Below are positions 27,720-36,423 of a stretch of DNA of 52,892 nt, one piece after another. The stretch is from Rhodopseudomonas_A sp036404135 (lineage in GTDB: Bacteria; Pseudomonadota; Alphaproteobacteria; Rhizobiales; Xanthobacteraceae), in NCBI RefSeq assembly GCF_036404135.1, contig NZ_DASWPE010000094.1, forward strand, positions 1 through 52,892. The letters are read 5' to 3'. Under the pieces are notes generated by a model, which saw nothing but the letters and a program-made list of their open reading frames with translations, was not told the origin of the DNA and ran no database searches. Numbering within the stretch: position 1 is the first letter of the stretch; each line of letters starts with the position of its first letter. A program made the translations under genes and the position numbers.

Positions 27720-30488
27720 ATGGCGCCGTCGGACAGCAAGATCTTAGCCTTTCTGGATATCGAGCGCGGCGTGCTTGCGGGTCTCGAAGCCGGCACGCCG
27801 CTGCAGCAGGCGTTGCGCGATCTGCTGCGCGGTGTCGAGCCGCTGTTCGGCTCGGGCTTCTGTTGCAGCCTCGGCCTCGCCGACCCGGCGAGCAAGCTTT
27901 TGCTGGTCGGGCTGGTCCCGGAAAGCTGTCCATTGGCGAAAGACGGCGCCGAGGTGGCGCGGCCACACGCGTTCTGCACGAGCGCGATCATCGGCGAGGG
28001 CGGCGCCGCGATCGGCTCGCTGGTGGTGAGCCATATTGGGCTGCGGCCGCCCAACACCGCTCAACTGGAGCTGGCGGCGCTGGCGGCGCGGACCGTCGCG
28101 CTGCTGATCGAGCGGCACAATGCGACGGGCGCGCTGCGCGAGCGCGAACACGAACTGACGCGGGTGCAGCATATCGCCAAGATCGGCGCCGTGGTGGTCG
28201 ATCTGCGTCACGGCTTTCGCAACGAACGGCGCTCGGCGGAATATCGGGCGATCCACGGGCTGGCGCGTGATGCGCCCGACGGCCACGAGGATTGGCTTCG
28301 CCGGCTGCATCCACAGGATCGCGACCGCGCGCTGCGCGGCTTGCTCGAGGCGATCGAGGGCAGCGCCGAGCGCTATTCCGCCGAATATCGCATCATCCGG
28401 CCGAACGACGGTCAGATCCGCTGGATCGCCGCGGAAGCCCAGATCGAGCGCGGCCCGGACGGCCGTGCCGAGCGGCTGGTCGGCGCACACATCGACATCA
28501 CCGATCGCACGCTGGCCAAGGAAACGCTGCGCGAGAGCGAGGAGCGCTTCCGGCTGATCGCCAACAGCGCCCCGGTGCCGATGTGGGTCAGCCGGCTCGA
28601 CGGCAAGCGCGCCTTCGCCAACCAGGCCTATCTGGATTTTCTCGGCCTCGACTACGACGCCGCATTGGCGTTCGACTGGCGCAACGTGCTGCATCCGGAC
28701 GATCTGCCGCGCATCCTGCGCGAGCAGATCGCCGGCGAAGCCTCGCTGAAGCCGTTCGTGCTGGAGGCGCGCTATCGCCGCGCCGACGGGCCGTGGCGCT
28801 GGATGCGCTCGGAATCGCAGCCGCGTTGGGACCCGACCGGCAAGCACATCGGCTTCATCGGCGTGGCGCATGACATCACCGCCTCCAAGGAGGCCGAGAC
28901 CGAGCTGCGGCGGCTCAACGAAACGCTGGAACAACGGATCCGCGAACGCACCGCGCAATTGCAGGCCAACGAGGCGCAGATGCGCGCCATGTTCGAGACC
29001 AGCAATCAATATCAGGGCCTGCTCGATCTGAACGGCAACATCGTCCATGCCAACGCCACCGCCCTGGCCGGCATCCGCGCCGGCGTCGCCGATGTGCTCG
29101 GCACCCCGTTCTGGGATTCGCCGTGGTTCACCGGCACCGCGGGGATGCGCGACTGCGTGCGCAGCGCCTTCGCCGCGGCGCGCAAAGGCCAGACGGTGCG
29201 GACCGAATTGCTGCTGCATCTGCCGATCGGCGAGCGGTTCTTCGATTTCGCGATGCGGCCGATCTTGGACGAACATGGCCGGGTCTCGGCGGTGCTGCCG
29301 GAGGCGGTCGACATCACCGAGCGCCGCCGCAGCGAGGAGGCGTTGCGGCAGTCGCAGAAGATGGAGGCGGTGGGCCAGCTCACCGGCGGCGTGGCGCACG
29401 ACTTCAACAACCTGTTGACCATCATCCGCTCGGCCACCGACTTCCTGCGCCGGCGCGACCTGCCGGAGGAGCGGCGCCGGCGCTACATCGACGCGATCTC
29501 CGAGACCGTCGACCGCGCCTCGACGCTGACCGGGCAATTGCTGGCGTTTGCGCGGCGGCAACCGCTGACGCCGCAGGTGTTCAATGTCGGCACCCAGGTC
29601 GAGAGCATCGCACAACTGATCCGCCCCTTGGTCGGCAGTCGCATCCAGATCGCGGTCAATGTGAACTGTCCGGACTGCTTTGCGATGGCCGACGTGGCGC
29701 AGTTCGAAACCGCGCTGGTCAATCTCGCCGTCAACGGCCGCGACGCGATGGACGGCGAGGGCAACCTGACCTTCGACGTGGTCAAGGTCCAGGCCATTCC
29801 GGCGCTGCGCGGCCATCCCGGCTGCAACGGCAGCTTCATCGCGGTGGCGGTGACCGATACCGGATCGGGCATCCCCGCCGATCGGCTCGAAGCCATCTTC
29901 GAGCCGTTCTACACCACCAAGGAGGTCGGCAAGGGCACCGGCCTCGGGCTCAGCCAGGCGTTCGGCTTCGCTAAGCAGTCTGGCGGCGAAATCGAAGTCA
30001 TCAGTACCCCGGGCGCCGGATCGACCTTCACCATCTACCTGCCGCAGGCCGAGATCCCCGCCGAGCTCGCCGACGTCGTCGCGGTCCGCACCGAGGCCAC
30101 CGCGAGCGGCCGCGGCCATCGCGTGCTGGTGGTGGAAGACAACGAGGATGTCGGGCGGTTTTCCACCGAACTGCTGGAGGATCTCGGCTACGCCATCCGC
30201 TGGGTCGGCAACGCCGTCGACGCGCTGGCGGCAATTGCCGAGGACGAGTTCGCCTTCGACCTGGTGTTTTCCGACGTCATCATGCCGGGCATGAACGGCG
30301 TCGAACTGGCGACGCTGATCCGCGAGCGCTATCCCGGCCTGCCGGTGGTGCTGACCAGCGGCTACAGCACGGTGCTCGCGGAAAACGCCCATCGCGGCTT
30401 CGAACTGATTCAGAAGCCGTATTCGGTCGAAGGGCTGTCGCGCACGCTGCGCCGCGCCATCTCCGAGCGTCGCTCCACGATGGCGTGA
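27720..30488 (+). CDS. Soluble hybrid histidine kinase with PAS domains and receiver
   Basis: Cytoplasmic sensor of 922 residues without membrane segments. A GAF-like N-terminus (about 1-135) is followed by PAS domains at about 145-265, 270-390 (DITASKEAETELRR end) and 415-535. The coiled region carries phospho-acceptor His560 in GGVAHDFNN, the ATPase domain has N672, DTGSGIP (713-719) and GKGTGLGLS, and the receiver has Asp852 (SDVIMPGMNG) and Lys899 (IQKPY). It closely parallels the kinase at 11875-15027 in its catalytic half but senses an internal signal. No partner regulator is adjacent. The ATG at 27720 has GAGAGGA about 10 bases upstream. Confidence 0.88.
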   Translation: MAPSDSKILAFLDIERGVLAGLEAGTPLQQALRDLLRGVEPLFGSGFCCSLGLADPASKLLLVGLVPESCPLAKDGAEVARPHAFCTSAIIGEGGAAIGSLVVSHIGLRPPNTAQLELAALAARTVALLIERHNATGALREREHELTRVQHIAKIGAVVVDLRHGFRNERRSAEYRAIHGLARDAPDGHEDWLRRLHPQDRDRALRGLLEAIEGSAERYSAEYRIIRPNDGQIRWIAAEAQIERGPDGRAERLVGAHIDITDRTLAKETLRESEERFRLIANSAPVPMWVSRLDGKRAFANQAYLDFLGLDYDAALAFDWRNVLHPDDLPRILREQIAGEASLKPFVLEARYRRADGPWRWMRSESQPRWDPTGKHIGFIGVAHDITASKEAETELRRLNETLEQRIRERTAQLQANEAQMRAMFETSNQYQGLLDLNGNIVHANATALAGIRAGVADVLGTPFWDSPWFTGTAGMRDCVRSAFAAARKGQTVRTELLLHLPIGERFFDFAMRPILDEHGRVSAVLPEAVDITERRRSEEALRQSQKMEAVGQLTGGVAHDFNNLLTIIRSATDFLRRRDLPEERRRRYIDAISETVDRASTLTGQLLAFARRQPLTPQVFNVGTQVESIAQLIRPLVGSRIQIAVNVNCPDCFAMADVAQFETALVNLAVNGRDAMDGEGNLTFDVVKVQAIPALRGHPGCNGSFIAVAVTDTGSGIPADRLEAIFEPFYTTKEVGKGTGLGLSQAFGFAKQSGGEIEVISTPGAGSTFTIYLPQAEIPAELADVVAVRTEATASGRGHRVLVVEDNEDVGRFSTELLEDLGYAIRWVGNAVDALAAIAEDEFAFDLVFSDVIMPGMNGVELATLIRERYPGLPVVLTSGYSTVLAENAHRGFELIQKPYSVEGLSRTLRRAISERRSTMA

Positions 30489-30535
30489 TGTCACGCAGTT
30501 CGGTTTGGATCGAAGCATCCAACCCGAATTGAGCC

Positions 30536-30656
30536 GTCATTCCGGGGCTCGAGCAGCGCCCGCTGCGAGAGAACCCGGAATCTCGCCACACTCCTCCCGC
30601 GGGCGGAGCGAGAGTCCGGGTTCGCTCGTTCTGACGACCTCGCGCCTCGGAATGAT
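30536..30656. repeat. Palindromic dispersed repeat, family D (GTCATTCCGGGG type)
   Basis: Runs from GTCATTCCGGGGCTCG through GAGAACCCGGAATC and GAGTCCGGGTTCGCTC to CTCGGAATGA. Arms GAACCCGGA and TCCGGGTTC pair. It occupies the space between the convergent ends of the soluble kinase and bchO, ending 10 bp from the bchO stop. Confidence 0.7.
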
Positions 30657-30665
30657 ATAGAATCT

Positions 30666-31625
30666 CTACTCCGCCGCCCCGGCGAGCAGCGGCGGCAGCA
30701 GCCCGCCGTGGCGGGCGAATTCGATGATCAAGTCGCTGACCTCGTGCGGCCGTTCCTCATGGGCGAGATGGCCGAGGCCGGGCATCGTCACCACCCGCGA
30801 GCCCGGCACCAGGGCGTGCACCCGCGCGGCGTCATGCGGCGCGATGGTCTTGTCGTTGCCGCCGCTCACCAGCACCAGCCGGGTCAACAGCCGCGGCAGC
30901 TCGGCTGCCAGCGGCCGCAGCTTCCAGTTTCCCATCATGCGCAGCGCCGAGGCGACGTGGCCCGGGCTGCAGGTCAGCCGGCGATAGAACTCGATGCCGG
31001 CGGGATCGAGCACCGAGCCGGTGTCGGCGATCATCCGCTCGACGAAACTGTCGCTCGAGGCGAAGCGCGCGAACAGCCGCGGCACCACGCGGCTGCCCGC
31101 CAGCAATTGCGCGAACGGCGTCATCAGCCGTCCGGCGAGACCACCGATCGGCAGCATCGCGCCGTTGAGGCCGAACAGCCCGTCAGGCGCGATCGCGCCG
31201 TCGAGGCACATCCGCGCCAGCACCGCGGCGCCCGCGGAATGCCCGGCCACCAGCACCGGCGCGAGATCGAGCACCCGCAACAACCCGGCGAGGTCCTCGG
31301 CCATGCCGTCGAGGCTGAGCCGCTTGGCGGGCGGCGTCTCGGTAAAGCCGTGGCCGGGCAGATCTGGCGCCACCACGGTGAAATGCTCCGCCAATAACGG
31401 CGCCAGCGCCCGCCACGAATGCGTCGCAGCGCCGGTGCCGTGCACCAGCAGCAGCAACGGGCCGCGGCCCATCTGCTGCACGTGCCAGCGCAACCCCGCG
31501 GCCTGTACGAAGCGGCTCGACTCCCGGTTCGGCCAGTCGCGCCCCTCATGGTCCCATCGCGGCTTCGCATGCAGCTCGGCGCGACGCGGCGCGGCCGCGG
31601 GCAGCTCGGTTGGGATCGGGCGCAT
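30666..31625 (-). CDS. bchO: Alpha/beta hydrolase BchO (magnesium chelatase accessory)
   Basis: 319-residue alpha/beta-hydrolase matching BchO of bacteriochlorophyll synthesis, usually encoded with the magnesium chelatase subunits; its exact role is not settled. Diagnostic segments are WDHEGRDWPNRESSRFVQAAGLRWHVQ near residue 25-50, LLLLVHGTGAATHSWR, VVAPDLPGHGFT, nucleophile elbow GHSAGAA, and the histidine of PGLGHLAHEERP. The ATG at 31625 has an AGGAGA site. Here it follows a four-haem cytochrome gene with 53 bp between them, not bchI/bchD. Assignment rests on the conserved N-terminal motif and overall pattern; another hydrolase of the same family cannot be excluded. Confidence 0.82.
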   Translation of the reverse strand: MRPIPTELPAAAPRRAELHAKPRWDHEGRDWPNRESSRFVQAAGLRWHVQQMGRGPLLLLVHGTGAATHSWRALAPLLAEHFTVVAPDLPGHGFTETPPAKRLSLDGMAEDLAGLLRVLDLAPVLVAGHSAGAAVLARMCLDGAIAPDGLFGLNGAMLPIGGLAGRLMTPFAQLLAGSRVVPRLFARFASSDSFVERMIADTGSVLDPAGIEFYRRLTCSPGHVASALRMMGNWKLRPLAAELPRLLTRLVLVSGGNDKTIAPHDAARVHALVPGSRVVTMPGLGHLAHEERPHEVSDLIIEFARHGGLLPPLLAGAAE

Positions 31626-31678
31626 GACGTCGTTCTCCTGCGGATGACAATTTGAAACCTCGGGGCGCTGCGGCTGGC

Positions 31679-33733
31679 TCATCGGCAGCCCTCGCTGGCA
31701 TTGTTGGGGCTGGTCCAGGCGGTGTAGATCGCGCAGTCGCCGGCGGCGGGCGGACGATAGGCCTCGACCTTCTCCGGCACCGGCGGCAGCAGCCGCAGAT
31801 AGGCGGTGAGCGCCATCACGTCTTCCTCGTCGAGATTGGAAAAGTGATCCCAGGGCATGCCCTGCCAATATAGCGGCCGGCCGTTGCGGCTGACGCCGCT
31901 GCGGATCGCGCGGCCGATCTCGGCGTCGGACCAGCGGCCGATGCCGGCGTCGGGGTCCGAGGAGATGTTGGCGGTGAACAGCGTGCCGGGCAGCCCGCTG
32001 AGTTTCAGCCCGCCGCCGCCGTTCGGCTGATGGCAGAACACGCAGGACGCATTGGTGAACAGATAGCGGCCGCGCTCGACCAAGGCGGCGCGCTCCGCCG
32101 GCAGCGCCGACAGATCCGGCCGCGGTACCGCGCCGAGCGCCTGCTGCGACAATAGCTCGGCGGGCAGCACACCGAGGATCGGGGTCGAGTAGATCACCAA
32201 CCCGAAACTACAGCCGAGCACCCCGGTCCAGCTGCGGCGTCCGAGCGGCGCCCAGCGTTGCAGCGGCACCAGCCAGGACAACAGCGCCACCCACAGCGCC
32301 AGCACCATCCACTGCGCCGCGATCAGGGTGCCCTGGAGGCGGGCGAGGTCGGGGCCTTTGAGATTGGCGAAGCTGCCGGTGGCGTAGGTAATCGCGGGCG
32401 GCCGGCCGAGAAACAGGTCGCTCGCCCACAGCTTGCTGAAGAAGGTCTCGATCGCGCCGAAATGCAGCGGCGGCGGAATCTGGTTGTGCACCGCCGGCAG
32501 CGTCTTCAGGTAGCGCGCGATCGCGGTGGCGTCGGTCTGCGAGATGTTGTGCAGAAACACCCAGGGCATGCTGAACACGTTCAACAGCCGGCCGTCGTCG
32601 GTGCGGCCGTCGCGGATCGCCCGCACGATCTGCTGTTCGCTCCAGCGGCCAAGCCCGGTGTCCGGATCGGAGGTCAGGTTGCGGCTGACGAACACGCCCT
32701 GCGGATGCGCGCCGACCCGGGTGCCGCCGGCGAGATAGTGCTCGTCGCGATAGATCCCCTTGGCGCTGACCTCGGTGTGGCACAGCCCGCACATCCCGGC
32801 GCGCACCAGATAGCGGCCGCGGCTGAGCGCGTCCTGCGACTGGCCGGGACCGCCGAGCACGCCGCCGGGCTCGCCGGGCACGGCGCGCGCCCGCGATTCC
32901 AGGAACGCCACGAGGTCCCAGCGATCCGCCGCCGGCAGATCGGCGAACGACGGCATCGGCGACGCCCCGAGCCCGGTGGTGAGACGCAGAAACACGTCCT
33001 GCGGCCGCGCGCCGCCGCGAAAGCTCCACGGCGCGGTGAGGTCGCGGCTGGTGACCGGCTGACCGTAGGCATCGGTCAGCACCGCGCCGCCGCCCAGCTC
33101 GGCGCCGTGGCAGGTCGCGCAACCCTGCGCGCGATACAGCCCTTCGCCATGCGCCACGTTGGCCGACGTCACCGGCGGCCGCCGCGGCACCAGCAGCGGC
33201 GCCGCCCGCCGCGCCGGCACGCTGCGCAACGCTTCGACGTATCCGACCACGTCGTCGATCTCCGCCGCGGTCAGCATGTCGCGGAAAAACGGCATCGCGC
33301 TGGCCGTAAGTCCATCCGCCACCACCTTGCGCAGATCCGCGGTGGTCGGCGCCGCGCCCTGCGGCGTGCTCTTGTACTTGTATCCGGCGGTAGTGAGATC
33401 GCGCGGCCGCGGGCTCATCGACGGCGCCGCGGCGCCGTTGCCGCGGCCGTCCGGACCGTGACAGATCGCGCAGTTCTCGAGGTAGACGCGTTGCCCGTTG
33501 GAGGCGCCGGGCGGCACCATCGCGGTGGGCGGCCATTCGACGTCGCGGTACTGCGCCGGATCCGGCTGCCAGGTCGACACCGGCGCGGTGTAACCGAAAT
33601 GCGCGATCAGCGAACGCGCCACATCCAGCGCAAGATACACAGTCAAGGCGACCACGCTCCACCACAACAGCGACCGCGGCATCCATCCCGCGACGCGAAG
33701 CTTCGGCGACGGGACGGTTTTCACAGTCGTCAT
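31679..33733 (-). CDS. Membrane-bound cytochrome c with four CXXCH haem sites
   Basis: 684-residue c-type cytochrome. A helix at about 22-45 anchors the N-terminus. Haem motifs are CAICH (88-92), CATCH (205-209), CGLCH (315-319) and CVFCH (564-568). Two further hydrophobic segments at about 470-490 and 503-522 separate the third and fourth haem domains, so all four could face the periplasm. Each domain has a candidate axial methionine (for example SAMPFF, SPMPSF, SMPWVF, QGMPWDH). The arrangement resembles fused cytochrome c modules of quinol or alcohol dehydrogenases but no catalytic subunit is adjacent. It is upstream of bchO on the same strand. The ATG at 33733 is chosen to place the signal anchor near the start. 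Confidence 0.82.
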   Translation of the reverse strand: MTTVKTVPSPKLRVAGWMPRSLLWWSVVALTVYLALDVARSLIAHFGYTAPVSTWQPDPAQYRDVEWPPTAMVPPGASNGQRVYLENCAICHGPDGRGNGAAAPSMSPRPRDLTTAGYKYKSTPQGAAPTTADLRKVVADGLTASAMPFFRDMLTAAEIDDVVGYVEALRSVPARRAAPLLVPRRPPVTSANVAHGEGLYRAQGCATCHGAELGGGAVLTDAYGQPVTSRDLTAPWSFRGGARPQDVFLRLTTGLGASPMPSFADLPAADRWDLVAFLESRARAVPGEPGGVLGGPGQSQDALSRGRYLVRAGMCGLCHTEVSAKGIYRDEHYLAGGTRVGAHPQGVFVSRNLTSDPDTGLGRWSEQQIVRAIRDGRTDDGRLLNVFSMPWVFLHNISQTDATAIARYLKTLPAVHNQIPPPLHFGAIETFFSKLWASDLFLGRPPAITYATGSFANLKGPDLARLQGTLIAAQWMVLALWVALLSWLVPLQRWAPLGRRSWTGVLGCSFGLVIYSTPILGVLPAELLSQQALGAVPRPDLSALPAERAALVERGRYLFTNASCVFCHQPNGGGGLKLSGLPGTLFTANISSDPDAGIGRWSDAEIGRAIRSGVSRNGRPLYWQGMPWDHFSNLDEEDVMALTAYLRLLPPVPEKVEAYRPPAAGDCAIYTAWTSPNNASEGCR

Positions 33734-34358
33734 AGTTGCTCGTTCCGCGCCACCCGGTTGGCGACCGCTTGTCGTTGCTGCGAAGGCGCGAGTGACATGT
33801 GCGGACGCGAGCTGCGTCAAAGGCAATCAGCTCAATTGCAAATGTGGTCGAGCCAGGAGAGTTCCCTGCTGGCCGGCGCGGCGCGGCAATTCTTCTCCTG
33901 GGCGGTACTAATATGTTGCACACGGAGACTAGCAGCAGCCAAAGCGCAGGCGATCGATAATCCGCGCGACGCGTTCACTTGCTGGTGACGCTGTGGACAA
34001 CGCCAAGGCTTGCTACGTGGATTGGACATTTCGTCGGCGCTCGACGCCACGCGCGAATGACAGCTTCGGCAAAGCTGATCATGCTGCTTGACACCCGGGG
34101 TGTCAGTCTCGCGAGACAACGGCGCTGCCGAACTAACTAAGCGGATCGGCCGGAACAGAACGCTTGCATGCGGGTTCGAATCACCAGTACGTCAGACGGC
34201 CTCAGTCTTCGTCTTGGCAGCGCCGCTTAGTGCAGCGCCGCAGTGCAAAGTCACCCAGGACAAATACGTGGTGACGACGCAAAGCCAATGATGAGACGAG
34301 ACGACAGCGAAGCGCGGCAGCGCTGTGCCGATGGCGGTCGATACGAGTTCGCTCGGCT
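33734..34358. other. 625-bp region without a confident gene
   Basis: Upstream of the cytochrome gene. It contains adjacent palindromes GACACCCGGGGTGTC (34090-34104) and TCTCGCGAGA (34107-34116), and a tRNA T-arm-like string GCGGGTTCGAATC near 34171-34183 without the rest of a tRNA. A 67-codon frame at 34088-34291 lacks a ribosome-binding site and any recognisable domain. The cytochrome promoter should lie in the first 150 bases. Confidence 0.4.
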
Positions 34359-34452
34359 AAAGCGTTTTCGAGCGAGAGCGTTTCGAGCGAAGTGGATCCC
34401 GGTTCGCGTGAAGACCCGGTTCGCGAAGAGACGCGTCAAAATAACAATCTAG
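34359..34452 (+). repeat. Dispersed repeat, family A copy 3 (degenerate)
   Basis: AAGCGTTTTCGAGCGAGAGCGTTTCGAGCGAAGTGGATCC... then CGCGTCAAAATAACAATCTAGAAC. The first 20 bases are partly duplicated and the middle has an extra CCGGTTCGCGAAG, so it looks rearranged. The terminal GAACCGG hairpin seen in the other copies is missing. Confidence 0.7.
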
Positions 34453-34478
34453 AACTCTGCGGCCCATGGAGAAACGCG

Positions 34479-34592
34479 ATGAAGATGTCTCATTTCGCCA
34501 ACTTCCTGATCATCCTGCTCGGCGGTGCGGCGCAGGAAGTCGCCAACGCCGTGCGCCGCGGGCTGCGCGGTCGCGATGCATCGGCGGATTGA
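34479..34592 (+). CDS. Possible 37-residue small protein
   Basis: ATG at 34479 with GGAG eight bases upstream; the peptide starts MKMSHFANFLIILLGGAAQE and ends in a basic RRGLRGRDASAD tail. A short hydrophobic stretch (FANFLIILLGGAA) followed by basic residues could be a small membrane-associated peptide. It starts 27 bp after a family A repeat. There is no homology I recognise, and chance is a real alternative. Confidence 0.3.
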   Translation: MKMSHFANFLIILLGGAAQEVANAVRRGLRGRDASAD

Positions 34593-34696
34593 CACGCTTA
34601 AAGCCAGCCAGGCCCAGCGATCGCGAACCAGCGCCGCGGCGGCCGATCGCGGCCCGGCGCCTTCGCGCGGCGGCGTTGCAGCGTGTGCGGAAAATT

Positions 34697-34773
<77 letters not shown>

Positions 34774-34853
34774 GAACGCCCGGCTGCCGGGCATGAAATC
34801 TCCATATCAGAGCCGCCGCCGGATCGCCACCCCGGCCGGGCGCCGTCGGCGAC

Positions 34854-34884
34854 AAACCCCGCAGCCGCCGGACTGCGGGGTTTT
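34854..34884 (+). terminator. Hairpin with T tract between divergent tRNA-Arg and TadG-like gene
   Basis: AAACCCCGCAG (34854-34864) and CTGCGGGGTTTT (34873-34884) form an 8-bp GC stem followed by TTTT on the plus strand. It is also A/T-flanked on the other strand. Neither adjacent gene is transcribed into it from upstream, so it either stops read-through from the 34479 region or acts in a leader of the TadG-like gene 73 bp downstream. Confidence 0.55.
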
Positions 34885-34956
34885 CGCATCCACTTTAAGG
34901 TTTATTTAGCCGACCAGCCCTATCGTCCGCGGATTGGGAAACGCGGGCGTCGTGGC

Positions 34957-36282
34957 ATGACACACCGTTTTTTTGCGCTGCTCGGCGCTTTCCGCCGAGA
35001 CCGACACGGCAATATCGCCATCTTGTTCGCCATCACGCTGGTGCCGGTGCTGCTGGCTATCGGCTGCGCGGTCGATTACGCCCGGGCCTCGCAAATCCGC
35101 AGCAAGATGCAATCCGCGGCTGATGCCGCCAGCGTCGGCTCGGTGTCGAAGGCCTCGCCGGCCTTTGTCGCCGCCGGCGCGATGACCGGCGACGGCCTGA
35201 TCGCCGTCGGCCAAACCGACGCCACAAGTATCTTCAACGGCAACATGGCCAACCAGTCCGGCTACACGCTGAACGCGCTCAATGCCGCGGTCAATAAATC
35301 CGGCGCGACCTTGACCGCGACGGTGACGTTCTCCGCCACGGTGGAGACCAGCTTCATGGCGATCATCGGCAAGACCAGGCTGGCGATCGGCGGGACCTCG
35401 GTGTCGACCTCCAGCATGCCGGTCTATATCGATTTCTATCTCTTGCTCGACAATTCGCCATCGATGGGCGTCGGCGCCACGCCGACCGACGTCGCCAAGA
35501 TGGTCGACAAGACCGCGGACAAATGCGCCTTCGCCTGTCACGACCTCAACGACAAGAACAACTACTACAATCTCGCCAAGTCGCTCAAAGTCACCACCCG
35601 GATCGACGTGCTGCGCGACGCCACCCAGCAATTGATGGACACCGCGGCGGGCACCGCGACCTACGCCAGCCAGTATCGGATGGCGATCTACGATTTCGGC
35701 GCCTCGGCGCAGTCCGCCGGCCTGCGCCGGCTGTTCTCGCTGTCGTCGAGTCTCAGCAGTGCCAAGACCGCCGCCGGCGCCATCGATCTGATGACCGTCA
35801 GCGGACAGAACGACAATAACGACCAGGACACCAGCTATTCGAAGCTGCTGCCGGCGGTCGACAAGGAGATCACGACGCCGGGACCCGGCACCTCGGATGC
35901 GCCGCAAAAATATCTGCTGTTCGTGTCGGATGGCGTCGCCGACGAATACAATCCGGGCGGCTGCCTGAAAGCGACCACCGGCGGGCGCTGCCAGTCGCCG
36001 CTTGATCCGAAGCTGTGCAAGGCGCTGACCGGCCGCGGCGTCAAGGTCGCGGTGCTGTACACCACCTACCTCGCGCTGCCGACCAACGCCTGGTACAATA
36101 GCTGGATCGCGCCGTTCAACGTCGGCCCCTATGGCCCCTCGCCGAACAGCGAAATCGCCAACAACATGAAGGCCTGCGCCTCGCCGGGCTTCTACTTCGA
36201 GGTCAGCCCGACCGACGGCATCGCCGACGCCATGAATGCGATCTTCAAGAAGGCGGTCTCTGACGCGCGGATCAGCAGCTGA
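34957..36282 (+). CDS. TadG-like pilus-assembly protein with von Willebrand A domain
   Basis: 441-residue envelope protein. The N-terminus has the TadE/TadG-type anchor RHGNIAILFAITLVPVLLAIGCAVDYARA, where the helix follows a conserved Gly-Asn. After an extracellular stretch, a VWA domain starts near 157 with the metal site DNSPSMG (D-x-S-x-S) and ends in a conserved FVSDGVAD segment and the terminal DGIADAMNAIF. No other tad or flp gene is present, so it is a lone TadG-like protein, common in Rhizobiales. Export by the Tad machinery is not shown. Confidence 0.85.
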   Translation: MTHRFFALLGAFRRDRHGNIAILFAITLVPVLLAIGCAVDYARASQIRSKMQSAADAASVGSVSKASPAFVAAGAMTGDGLIAVGQTDATSIFNGNMANQSGYTLNALNAAVNKSGATLTATVTFSATVETSFMAIIGKTRLAIGGTSVSTSSMPVYIDFYLLLDNSPSMGVGATPTDVAKMVDKTADKCAFACHDLNDKNNYYNLAKSLKVTTRIDVLRDATQQLMDTAAGTATYASQYRMAIYDFGASAQSAGLRRLFSLSSSLSSAKTAAGAIDLMTVSGQNDNNDQDTSYSKLLPAVDKEITTPGPGTSDAPQKYLLFVSDGVADEYNPGGCLKATTGGRCQSPLDPKLCKALTGRGVKVAVLYTTYLALPTNAWYNSWIAPFNVGPYGPSPNSEIANNMKACASPGFYFEVSPTDGIADAMNAIFKKAVSDARISS

Positions 36283-36423
36283 TCGATATCGCCGGCAGAT
36301 GATCTGCTGCACAGCGACAACGCGGCTGCACAATCGGCGGTCAAACCGCGGCGGCGCTCGCCTTGTAAACGTCATACCGCGTCGCTATGTCGGTTGTCGG
36401 CTGATGCCGACAGGGAGGTTGCG

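Noticed and set aside
27744..30518. 924-codon open frame opposite the soluble kinase
   Set aside because: Antisense of a complete kinase; low-complexity composition and no start signal.
34160..34200. Second tRNA gene
   Set aside because: Only a T-arm-like string is present; acceptor, D and anticodon stems cannot be formed.
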